Positions 22,859 to 32,731 of a stretch of DNA of 64,000 nucleotides are shown one piece after another. Position 1 is the stretch's first letter, and every line of letters starts with the position of its first letter. The stretch comes from Alitta virens (Eukaryota; Annelida; Polychaeta; Phyllodocida; Nereididae). The position numbers and the translations under genes are program-made. A model generated the notes under the pieces. The model saw nothing but the letters and a program-made list of their open reading frames with translations. It made no database searches and was not told the DNA's origin. The stretch lies in the NCBI GenBank assembly GCA_932294295.1, contig OW028584.1, positions 6,103,407-6,167,406 on the forward strand, read 5' to 3'.

Positions 22859-25800
22859 CTATATTTGGTAGTAGAAACCAGAAGCATATAAAAAATCAAT
22901 AATTGTCTGGGTTGGATATCTAGTAAAGAGATGTTGTAAGGTAGTAGCTTGAAACAGAGGTCTTCTAATACGTTGTAAGTGGATGCAATCTAATAAAATA
23001 TGTTTGATTGTTAGGGGGCGCCGACAACTCTGGCATACCGGTGCCGGTTCATTGACTAAAAGGTGTAAATGTGTAAGTCTTGAATGTCCTATGAGGCATC
23101 TGTGATATATTCCTTGATCTTTGCGAGTATTGAACCTACTCGGTATTTTATTTTGAATGCAAGGTAAGATTGAATGCAACTTGTTGTTATTACATTCATT
23201 CCATTGTCTTTGCCAGCAAGACATGATAAAAGATTTTATAGTCATTTTAAAATCAGTGTATGGAATGGTAAAATCAGTTATCTCTTTTGTAAGAGCCCTT
23301 TTTGCTGCCAGGTCTGCTTTTTCATTCCCTTCAATGCCAGCGTGTCCAGGAATCCAGCAGAATACTATGTCTTTGTATTCGTGAAGATAGAAATACTTAA
23401 TAAGAACATCTAAGATCCCAGGGTTATCAAGTTGTTTATTTTGGATTGCTTGAAGAGCAGATTTGGAATCAGAACAGATAACATAACGATCTGATTCTGA
23501 GTCCTCGATGTTCTTTAAGGCAAGGTAAATAGCTGTTAATTCTGCAGTGTATATTGAGCAGTGGTCTGGAAGACGACATTCAGCTATAACGGTTTTATAA
23601 GAAGTGACAGCACAGCCTACTCGTCTTTCCATTTTTGAGCCATCTGTGTATAGAAATTTGTACGATTCGTATTTAAACCTTATACTATAAAATAGGTTTT
23701 GATAGTCTACCGGATTGGTTTCGCTTTTCTTAAGCTCTGCCAAATCCAGTATAACTTTCGGGACTGGGAGAATCCATGGCGGAATGGGTGGTACTTCCGT
23801 CTCGGCAATGATTGTAGTATCAATTTTTGCAGCCTCAAGATAGAATTTCATGCGTAATCCCAGTGGTCGAATGGCGTTTGAATGAGATTCATAATGATGC
23901 ATGTATTTTGGATGAAATATAACATCATATGTTAGATTTGTTGGAGTTGAAGCTACTTTTAGTATGTATTGCATGGATAACTTGATACGCCGAAGTGAAA
24001 GTGGAGGTTCCCCTGCCAGTACATATAAGCTCTCTACAGGAGATGTACGAAAAGCTCTTAAGCTTAGTCGCAACCCTTGATGATGTACAGAATTCAGGCA
24101 TTTTAGATAAGATGGTCTGGCGGAGCCATATACCACAGAACCATAATCAAGTCGAGAACGAGTAATTGCTCGATAGAGACGAAGGAGGACCGTTGTGTCC
24201 CCACCCCAATTATATTTGCTCACTACTTTAAGGAGGTTCATTGATTTCAGGCACTTTGCTTTCAGTGCTTTGATATGGGGAATGAAAGACAATTTGGAGT
24301 CAAGGAGTACACCCAAAAATTTTGTTTCATTCACCACTTTTATTTGACAGTTGTCAATTATTAGTGATGGATCTGGATGGTTTGATCGTAAATAATAGAA
24401 AGGCAGACAAACTGTCTTCTGTTTAGAGAACTTGAAGCCATTTTCGAGTGACCATTTGTGAATCCTATTCAAATTTAATTGCAGTTGTCGTTCTATGGTT
24501 GGCATATATCTGGAACGATATGCAATGAGGAAATCGTCAACATATAGGGACGACATGAGATTTTCTGAGATGGAATTTACTATACTGTTGATTTTGACGT
24601 TAAAGAGGGTGGGCGAGAGAATACTACCCTGAGGGACTCCATTCTCCTGAGAGTAGGGGCTTGACATCGTTGATCCCACTCGGACCTTAAAGAAGCGATC
24701 CTGTAGGAAGGATCCGATGAAAACTGGAAGGCGACCTCGAAGCCCTAAGTCGTGGAGATCTTTCATTATTCCATATTTCCATGTAGTGTCATAAGCTTTT
24801 TCTAGGTCAAAGAATATGGCTACTACGTGTTCTCTGTTAATGAAAGCATCTCTAACATAAGTTTCCAGTCTGACTAAATGATCTAATGTGCTCCTGTGAC
24901 GGCGAAATCCAGATTGGAACTCTGTAATAAGCTGGTTCGACTCCAGGAACCAAACCAGTCTATCAGTAACAATTCGCTCCATTGTCTTACATAGACAACT
25001 GGTTAAGGCTATTGGTCGATAATTCATAGGATCACTATGATCCTTCCCCGGCTTGGGAATTGGGATGACCGTGGCTTGTTTCCACAGGGATGGAAGACAT
25101 CCCTTCTCCCAAATTTGATTAAAGATATACAGCAATGTTTTTAAAGAGGATTGAGGTAGGTGTTTTAAGATTTGATAATGTATATTATCAGGGCCTGTTG
25201 CAGAGTCAGTCGCTTTTAAGATGACCTTCTGAAGTTCTTCTAAGGTGATGTAGGAGTTATAATCTTCGCTGTTATCAGACTGTATATTTAGGGTTAATCT
25301 CTCAGCTTGAGCCTTATAACATTGAAATTCTCTCGTATAGTTCTCCGATGAGGAGTTGTATGCAAACTGTTCTCCTAACCCGTTTGATATTTGTTCTGGT
25401 GAGGAGAGATGTTCTCCATTCACTTCTAGAATGCTTACATGCGAAGCTAGGTTCTTTCCTTCAATCTTCTTAATCATTTTCCAGACTTTATTGCTAGGAG
25501 TTCTTTCAGTGAGTCTGGAGACATAGTCTCTCCAGCAACTACGTTTTTTTTGCCTGACAATTCTACGCGCTTTGGCTTTCAGGCACTTAAAATTATTCAG
25601 ATTGTTGATGGTCGGCTGTGATTTAAAAATTCTGAGGGCTTTCTTACGGTTTTTAATAGCTTCTCTTACTTCGTCATCAAACCAAGGTCTTGCACTACGT
25701 TTAGAATTATTTTTTGTCATCGGTATTGTTCTATTGGCTATATCAGTAATATCATCAGTAAAATCTTCAATAAGACTATTACAATTTGTATAATGCGACA

Positions 25801-26709
25801 TAGTAATTGTTTCTAAGCAGTGCTTTTCAAAGGAGGTCCAATCCGCTTTATGCAACTTCCATCGTGGTTGGCCCACTTCTCTAGTACCTTCTACGTTTTG
25901 TAGGACAATAGGAAAGTGATCACTGCCGTGAGTGTCCTCTAATACTCTCCATTCAAATTCCAGAAATAACGCTGGATCACATATACTAAGGTCTATCGCT
26001 GAAAATGTTCCATGACCTGGGTGAAGATATGTAGGTGAACCATCATTGAACAAGCAAAGGGTGTGGTCATTGAGAAAATCTTCAATGGTTTTTCCTTTGT
26101 TGTTGTGGGAAGTGCTTCCCCACAATTGGTTATGGCTGTTAAAATCTCCTAGGATAAGACGCGGTTCAGGCAGTTGATTGTAAAGGTTATGCAAATCACT
26201 GGCTGTAAGGTGAAAGGGTGGGTGGGTGGGTGGGTGATTAGGGCTTTACGTCCTGTATTTCTGCACCAGTTGGGCTAATTAGGACAGGCAGAGACCATGG
26301 CAATGAGACGAAGGATGAAACTACCATCCAACTTAGGCTCGACCAGGAATCGAACCCGGGACCTAGCGGTTGGACTGTGAAAGGGTGGAGGAATATATAA
26401 GGAACATATGGTGAATGTTTTATTCAGGTTCAGACGAACTGCTGTAGCCTGAAGGTTAGTGTTAAGAGCAAAATGGGTATGAATGATGCCATTTTTAACT
26501 AAAATTGATGAGCCACCAGTGGCTCTATCGTGGGCAATATTGCCATATGTATTATACATATGATAGTTTCTCAGTTTAAAACTATTTGGAGGTTTCAGAA
26601 ATGTTTCCTGTAGACAGAAAACACTAGGGTTCAAGTCCTGGACCATGCAACCTATTTCATCGAAGTTGGCTCTGAAACCTCGACAGTTCCACTGAATGAT
26701 ACTGTCCAT
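22859..26709 (-). pseudogene. LINE B ORF2 (endonuclease-RT-RNase H), split by SINE
   Basis: The N-terminal part (26389-26709) has the AP-endonuclease start WNCRGFRANF and the QET motif. After the 155-bp SINE plus duplicated site (167 bp in total) the frame resumes with LGDFNSHNQLWGS and GSDHFPIVL. Then come RT motifs YRPIALTSCLCKT, FFDLEKAYDTTW, PQGSILSP and YVDD, RNase H (TDGSK, WIPGHAGIEGNEKADLA) and a CCHC finger. Without the 167 bp the frame is 1227 codons, so the insertion is the only visible lesion. The SINE brings a stop, so as it stands only an RT/RNase H protein from an internal Met is possible. Confidence 0.92.
26222..26376 (-). mobile_element. tRNA-derived SINE inside LINE B ORF2, 12-bp TSD
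   Basis: Flanked by GTGAAAGGGTGG (26210-26221 and 26377-26388), with a (GGGT)n tail. It contains the B-box and body but lacks the A-box end. The same insertion sits at the same site in copy D (36095-36249) with one base difference seen in the body. Confidence 0.95.
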
Positions 26710-26779
26710 GAATTAGTTAAAAGAGTTTAATATTATCATAGTAAAATCTGTAGTGCATGGTATGAATTTGTATGAATAT

Positions 26780-28201
26780 TCACTTTTTCTTCAAAGTCGC
26801 TGCCTCTTTTGGTGTTAGGATCTTTTTGGGGGCCCCACCATGCTTAGATGGTGGTCTTATGAAGCTCAGTGCACTAGATTTTTCTAGTGTTTTTCTGATG
26901 AGGGGGGGTCTTTTGGGAACAATTGATCTTTTATCAATTGCCCCCTCCCGTTGAGGCCTAGGGATGGTGGTAGTCCCTGCCTCCTCTTCCATCGGCTGGT
27001 GTATCTCTTCCGACTCAACGCCGGAAGGTGCACCCTGTGAGGGTACACTAAGTTGTGACGCACTAACTGATGGAGCTATAAGATGTCCTTTTCCGACATC
27101 TATAGCATGCTGCTTTATTCTTGCGAGGTGATCGTCTGCCTGTGAAGTCTTAGATTCTGGTTTATGTTTCTGCAAGCTTTGCCCTGCCTTGGAATAATTA
27201 TAATTAGGATCTAGGTCAATCCTTCGCCTGGGCGATGATCTGGGTGAAGGAGATCTAGGTCCAGCCATCTGAGACAGGACTGAGGCATAGCTTGCCCCAG
27301 CAGCCTGTTCAGCTATACGGCGTGCTTGGGGAAAGGAGATATCCTTGGTGGTCTTTAACTTCAGGATCTCTTTCTCTAGCTGCCATTTGGGACAGCCACG
27401 GTGATAGGCTGGCCCATCACCTCCACAATTAACACAATACGATGTATTCGTACATGGTGAGTCACGGGAATGGGTGTGTTCCCGTGACCCACAATTGGCG
27501 CAGGTTGCTTTGGCGCGGCAGGAGCCGCTAAAATGGCCAAATCGCTGGCAATTATAACATCGTTTTGGGTTCGGGATGTAGGGACGTACCCTACACCACT
27601 CGAACCCAATGCTGACCTTGTCAGGCAAAACTGTGCCATCAAAGGTCAGTGTGAGAAGCTGTCGTGAATATCTTGGGGGCTGGCGATGAATGTGAATGAC
27701 ATTGTAGTCATCCAGCCAGTCCCTCAGTTCGTCATCGGAGCAGAGACTGCTCTCATGTGATGTTACAACTCCCTTGCAGGAGTTGAAAAACCGATGGGGC
27801 TCCACCTTAACAGGGGCACCCGCAAAGGCCTCCAACCCCAGCAATCTCAGGGACTGGTCCCTGTGGGCAACCTGCACCAGCAAGGACGTATTGCTTAAAC
27901 GTCTTGTATTTTCAACAAAACCAATGCTTTCCTTAATTGTTCTGCATATTGTTATGGCTGAAAGTCGGGAAAACCCAGCATCACTGCCAGTAACAACAAG
28001 AAACTTTGGCCAAGGCTTAGATGTATCTGCATTATTTGAACTTTGATTTGCGTCATCTAATGATGGACGCGAACGTTTACCAAATCTGGAACCAGTAGCC
28101 AATTTTTCGACCTCAGCCTGGTTTACCGCTGAGGGACGCGCACCTTGTTCACCCGGGGGACGTGCGAGCCGGTCTGAAATTGTCGATTCGGACATATTCA
28201 T
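26780..28201 (-). CDS. LINE B ORF1, gag-like zinc-knuckle protein, 473 aa
   Basis: RNA-binding protein expected to coat the LINE RNA. The start is MNMSESTISDRLARPP, downstream of the GC-richer 5' UTR; the open frame runs further upstream but the element's 5' end makes that untranslated. Residues ~70-205 are a gag/RRM-like region. Three Cys/His knuckles follow at ~214-275 (CYNCQRFGHFSGSC, CANCGSREHTHSRDSPC, CVNCGGDGPAYHRGC), then a basic and Ser/Pro-rich tail. It is of the FGKR subtype: FGKRSRPSLDDANQ replaces QSKRFRSSTDDANP of copy D. Confidence 0.9.
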   Translation of the reverse strand: MNMSESTISDRLARPPGEQGARPSAVNQAEVEKLATGSRFGKRSRPSLDDANQSSNNADTSKPWPKFLVVTGSDAGFSRLSAITICRTIKESIGFVENTRRLSNTSLLVQVAHRDQSLRLLGLEAFAGAPVKVEPHRFFNSCKGVVTSHESSLCSDDELRDWLDDYNVIHIHRQPPRYSRQLLTLTFDGTVLPDKVSIGFEWCRVRPYIPNPKRCYNCQRFGHFSGSCRAKATCANCGSREHTHSRDSPCTNTSYCVNCGGDGPAYHRGCPKWQLEKEILKLKTTKDISFPQARRIAEQAAGASYASVLSQMAGPRSPSPRSSPRRRIDLDPNYNYSKAGQSLQKHKPESKTSQADDHLARIKQHAIDVGKGHLIAPSVSASQLSVPSQGAPSGVESEEIHQPMEEEAGTTTIPRPQREGAIDKRSIVPKRPPLIRKTLEKSSALSFIRPPSKHGGAPKKILTPKEAATLKKK

Positions 28202-28354
28202 TTTTGTTTCCCCTGTATGGTAGGGGACACACCCTCCTGTAAAGCTGGAGCAGCTTGTGCAATGCGCACGGTCCTGTTTTAGCCACTGGGGATAGAGGAC
28301 TTCACCCCAAGTGTTTCCACCCTCGCCGCGTGGAGGCCCAGGACCTTCGAGGGC

Positions 28355-29174
28355 GGCCAAATCGCTGGCAATTATAACATCGTTTTGGGTTCGGGATGTA
28401 GGGACGTACCCTACACCACTCGAACCCTATGCTGACCCTATCAGGCAACACTGTGCCATCAAAGGTCAGAGTCAGTAGCTGTCGTGAATATCTGGGGGGC
28501 TGGCGGTGAATGTGGATGACATTGTAGTCATTCAGCCAGTCCCTCAGTTCGTCATCGGAGCAGAGACTGCTCTCATGAGATGTCACAACCCCCTTGCAAG
28601 AGTTGAAGAACCGATGGGGCTCCACCTTTACAGGGGTACCCGCAAAGGCCCTCAGCTCCAGCAATTTTAACGATTGGTCCTTGTGGGCAACCTGCACCAG
28701 CAAGGATGAACTGCTGAGCCTTCTCGTATTTTCAACGAAACCAATACTTTCTTTCAACGTTCGACAAATTGTTATGGCTGAGAGACGGGAAAACCCATCG
28801 TCACTGCCAGTAACAACAAGAAACTTAGGCCATGGCGTAGATATAACATCATAAGTTGTACTTGGATTGGCATCATCTGTAGATGAGCGGAAACGTTTAC
28901 TTTGTCTGGAACCAGTAGCCAATTTTTCGACCTCAGCCTGGTTTACCGCTGAGGGACGCGCACCTTGTTCACCCGGGGGACGTGCGAGCCGGTCTGAAAT
29001 TGTCGATTCGGACATATTCATTTTTGTTTCCCCTGTATGGTAGGGGACACACCCTCCTGTAAAGCTGGAGCAGCTTGTGCAATGCGCACGGTCCTGTTTT
29101 AGCCACTGGGGATAGAGGACTTCCCCCCAAGTGTTTCCACCCTCGCCGCGTGGAGGCCCAGGACCTTCGAGGGC
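28355..29174 (-). mobile_element. LINE piece C: 5' fragment, QSKR subtype
   Basis: A complete 5' UTR and the first ~221 codons of ORF1 (28357-29021), then a direct switch inside the first zinc knuckle (CYNCQRFG) to the 5' terminus of piece B. The junction shares GGC between the two sides. The subtype differs from B, so C is not a local duplication of B. Confidence 0.88.
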
Positions 29175-29188
29175 CAAGAGGTAGAAAT

Positions 29189-29950
29189 AGCTGCTGGGTG
29201 GTGCAAGTTTTAACGCCACATCCTGTAGATCTAATTTCATCATTCAGGCATTTACAGTTGGTTGCAAAATGAAAAAGCAGTTGGCTATATATATGTACAT
29301 GTACATACTGCAAATAACACATACTGTAAAAATAGTCATTAAATTTCCAAACACTTACTGTAAAAATTGTCATTAAATTTCCAAACATCTATTATATAAT
29401 TATCCATTACCTTTCTCCACACTACTACAGACAGGCCGATATGATATCACGATAAGCTAGTTATTTGCCCTCAGGGGCCTGATATCATATCGAGCTGTGG
29501 CCATGGATCCCAGCCCCTCCAAATTCGCCCCCGGGCTACGCTCATCATTATGCTAATTAGTACACAACTTGTCTTTGAAGGCACACCCCCTGGGGCTATC
29601 CATTTATCTAGTATGAATAAATTAGATTAATTTGATTGATCAATACATTTTTTTTTTTTATCAGTTAAAACTTTTGTTCAACTACTAGAAATACTTTAAG
29701 CCATTTTGTTAATATGAGTACTATGCCACAATAGACATTTCAACAACTAAATTTCTAATTTCGGTGACACTTTTTTTTAAAATGAGATATTAAGCCCTTG
29801 TGTATTAATAAATCTTGAATGTTTGAAAGATAGGCAAAATAATTCTATATTAACTATTTAAAATGAACTCCATTTCCTCTGAAGTATGTGGCTGATCATT
29901 GAACTCTGGTATTTGGCTGAAAATGCATTTATTTACTACTTTTTTTTAAA

Positions 29951-29993
<43 letters not shown>

Positions 29994-30861
29994 GCTCTTT
30001 TAGATAGCAATTGAACTATAACTATGTCATGAAACTAACCAGTTTAGATCAGTTTCAAAATTATGAGCTACAAATTACACTGTTACAAATTACACTACTT
30101 AAGAATAAAAGTCAGTGTATACGCATTAATTCAGTCAGTCAGAAATGAAAGCACAATCTCTCAGTACTCCCCACTGCGATTGGCATTATACTGTTAAGAG
30201 TATTTAGGTGTCACTTTGTGCCTGCTGTTTCCATAAGTGACACTAGAGCGAACCCCTTACCCCCTAGGCCTGTCACAGTCATACTCAATTTGCTACCCCA
30301 TGTAAATGGAACCCCAAATTAGAAGGCTGCATTGAGAATGTTAACAGCACGCTTGACTATTGTATGCCGTTTTTACCCTAAATGTACTGATAAGGGCTGT
30401 TAATGACAAACACGGCTTGTGTATTATCTTTCTTTTTGATCTGTAAATTCCCAACTTCTCCGTATACAAATTCTTGTTTTAAAAATGAAGAAAAAAACGA
30501 AAAAAAAGTCAGTGTTAAAAAAATTCCTGTTTATGTAAAAATGTAAGTTTAGAAAAAGTCCCAGTAGACATAAGCATAACATGTCTGACAGGAGTCAACA
30601 GCACAGCTGGAGACAAACTGGACAGCGAAAAATGACATAAGAAAATAAATCAGTAAAAAATTGCAATAAAAAAGTCCAGACTGTACAGTACATCAATCAG
30701 CAAGTCGCTTCCATTGATGGACTTTACATACTGATCAGTGGCACATGTAAAAAAGAGTCAATAATAATAATAATAAAGAAAGAGAGTAAAAAAAAAAAAA
30801 AAGCAATACACGGCTATGAGAGCAATATATACATATATACACATATATACACAATGAGACA
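29189..30861. other. non-coding interval
   Basis: AT-rich host sequence. It contains a 30-bp-scale tandem duplication near 29330-29390 (TGTAAAAAT(A/T)GTCATTAAATTTCC), a 13-bp palindromic pair CGATATGATATCA/TGATATCATATCG at about 29434 and 29490, and a long (TA)n tract at 29952-29988. No gene was recognised. Confidence 0.6.
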
Positions 30862-31227
30862 CTACGTCATACTATCAAAGTACATAAAAACAAATTTAAA
30901 AAAATCGCAATGAAGAACATTGCCTTGATCAAGCCATTGGCTACTCCTCCCCCGTTTAAATTTGTCAGGGGCACCCTGATCCTCCTCATCATCGTCATTA
31001 GCATGAAGATACGGGTCGTCCACCACCGCATCTTCCTCTTCCTCTTCCTCACCCTCCTCCTCCTCCTCCTCCTCCTCAACAAGTTGTCTATCTTCATGAT
31101 TGACAAGTACCTCATGAAATTCTATTCTTCGCATCAAGTCGTCATCCCTATAAACCAGCCATGCCGCAAACAAAAACCTCATCAGCCTTGACAGGACTCT
31201 GAAAATGCGGAAGACTCCATCTCTCCT
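30862..31227 (-). CDS. candidate second exon, acidic tail
   Basis: Begins at a good acceptor (CTTATTTTTTCAG then AGGAGAGATGG) and reads RRDGVFRIFRVLSRLMRFLF before a long Glu/Asp run and a stop. The arrangement mirrors the second exon proposed for the paralogue at 61707-62027 (basic amphipathic start, then a low-complexity tail). The link to the upstream exon is not certain because that exon ends in an in-frame TAG at 31431. Confidence 0.4.
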   Translation of the reverse strand, partial: RRDGVFRIFRVLSRLMRFLFAAWLVYRDDDLMRRIEFHEVLVNHEDRQLVEEEEEEEEGEEEEEEDAVVDDPYLHANDDDEEDQGAPDKFKRGRSSQWLDQGNVLHCDFFKFVFMYFDSMT

Positions 31228-31430
31228 CTGAAAAAATAAGTGCACATTGACTATGCCGTTTTTTTGCAATTTTGACCATTCTTACTCTGTGCTGTCAATA
31301 ACTGCACCAAACACAAACTTCATTACTGTATTACTGTATTACAACTATAGTATTTAGCATTTTCAATTTTGGCCATTCTTACGCCGTGGTGTCAATAACA
31401 GTATTTAATCATTTTCGAAAAAAAACCCAC

Positions 31431-32183
31431 CTAAGCAGTGAACGCAGTTGAAGGAGGGGTGTCGCCTCTTTCCAGCGTATGTAGATTGCCCCAAGTACAA
31501 TTACAGCATTTTGCAGCCAGATGAGCAGGGAGGAGCATTATTGCCATACATTTCAAGCAGCAATCAATCGCGCACATTGCTGGATCGTCGGCCCTGGCGT
31601 GACTATTGATGCGGGCATGTAAGTTCACAAGACTCACCAGAATGCAGCATGTTACAACTCCTCCCAAAATGCTGCTCACTGTCGTCCACACGATCATCCC
31701 AGTGCCATAACTCCTTCAAGCCTTTCTGGATGCAAAGAGAGGTTCATGCGGTTCATGTGAATGGTCGTAATCGATCTCGACTGTGGTCTTTATCAATGAA
31801 GTCACTGTCACTCCAGCTACATCGGATGCCAAACACTGAGCCCAGGGAAAGGTTGAAGTAATTTCCAAGCAGAGTTCACCCGAAAGGCCAATAACTATAA
31901 CTCTAGCGAATCCTATTGTACGTTTGAGACTCGCCACGTCAAAGTTCTCCATTCCGGGTCTTATCGTCAGTACTTTGCCTGTCCTGTGTTCAGAAGCCAA
32001 GAATGGTGCAGCGGCCACCTCTTTACAAAGTACGGCCCCCGAAAAGCCGCAACTGCATTGTCCCTCTTTACAAAGTACGGCCCCCGAAAAGCCGCAACTG
32101 CATTGTCCCTCATTTCCGCAGGACCAGGCCACGGCGTGACTCAAGCTAATCATCAGCAGCAAAAAGACAGCAATTCGATCCAT
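31431..32183 (-). pseudogene. Cys-rich signal-peptide/TM protein, broken by TGA
   Basis: A signal peptide (MDRIAVFLLLMISLSHAVAW) is followed by a Cys-rich module (C...EGQCSCG...VLC, then GKVLTIR...C...C). The frame then meets TGA at 31716-31718. Past it the same frame encodes a TM helix (MIVWTTVSSILGGVVTCCIL) and a Cys-rich tail with RIN...CC.C. Ectodomain, TM and tail all align with the intact protein at 60124, so the two are paralogues. A perfect 45-bp tandem duplication repeats EGQCSCGFSGAVLCK. The gene may be dead, or it may make a secreted 155-aa ectodomain. The family is unknown to me; the Cys-rich start resembles LRR N-terminal caps only loosely. Confidence 0.65.
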
Positions 32184-32279
32184 GGCACTCAATAAATGAT
32201 CCGCTTGCAATTTCCACTTGCTTTCTCTCCCAACAAAAGGCCTGTAATGACCACTTAACACCACTATCCAGGTCAAGAA

Positions 32280-32642
32280 TCACCCTCAGTCTGACCTCAA
32301 TACGGGGTGTTACATAATGAAAACAAAAGAAGGCTAGGGGGCGACCACAGCATGTCAAATGGAAGGGTATATTAGACACAATGGGCTGAGTTATATTCAC
32401 TCTTATTGCACACTCATATCATTATTCTTCACATATATTAATTAGTTCTGATTGTAATGTCACTAATTTTGATAGGAAGTCTCTCCAAATTTCACTCATG
32501 TCACTGTCACTATATTATAAGACACTCGTGAGTAAAAAAAAAATTAATAAATAAATTATAAACTTATATTTATATATAATAAAAAAAATTAAATAAAATT
32601 ATTTGTACCCGCTTGAGATGCTACATGTATTAAATGAGCATT
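32280..32642. other. non-coding interval, AT-rich
   Basis: No gene or known element seen between the Cys-rich gene and LINE chain 2. It ends at TTAAATGAGCATTC, just before the (GT)n tail of copy D. Confidence 0.6.
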
Positions 32643-32731
32643 CTGTGTGTGTGTGTGTGTGAGTTATTGTTTAACGCCTCATCAGCACCTGAGTGGGCTA
32701 TGTAGAGGCTCTCTAGGTTAAGATTGATTAA

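Larger units (their letters stand above)
22773..28354 (-). mobile_element. full-length I/Nimb-like LINE, copy B
   Basis: Has a (GT)n tail, an 85-bp 3' UTR, ORF2, a 70-bp spacer, ORF1 and a ~150-bp 5' UTR ending in GCCCTCGAAGGTCCTGGGCC. Two-ORF layout, AP endonuclease, RT, RNase H and CCHC gag fingers place it in the I group; Nimb is my best guess. A SINE interrupts the endonuclease at 26222-26376. ORF1 is of the FGKR subtype. Confidence 0.9.
20375..29188 (-). mobile_element. LINE chain 1: four head-to-tail pieces inside one TSD
   Basis: CAAGAGGTAGAAAT occurs at 20375-20388 and 29175-29188, immediately outside the (GT)n tail on one side and the LINE 5' terminus on the other. Inside, in minus-strand orientation, are pieces A (20389-22611, 5'-truncated), A2 (22612-22772, 5'-truncated), B (22773-28354, complete) and C (28355-29174, 5' end only). 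No TSD separates the pieces. One insertion event built from several RNA templates explains this best; see findings. Confidence 0.85.

Noticed and set aside
29424..29500. CGATATGATATCA...TGATATCATATCG palindrome considered as a regulatory hairpin
   Set aside because: AT-rich self-complementary words are common here, and no gene start is near; too weak to call.
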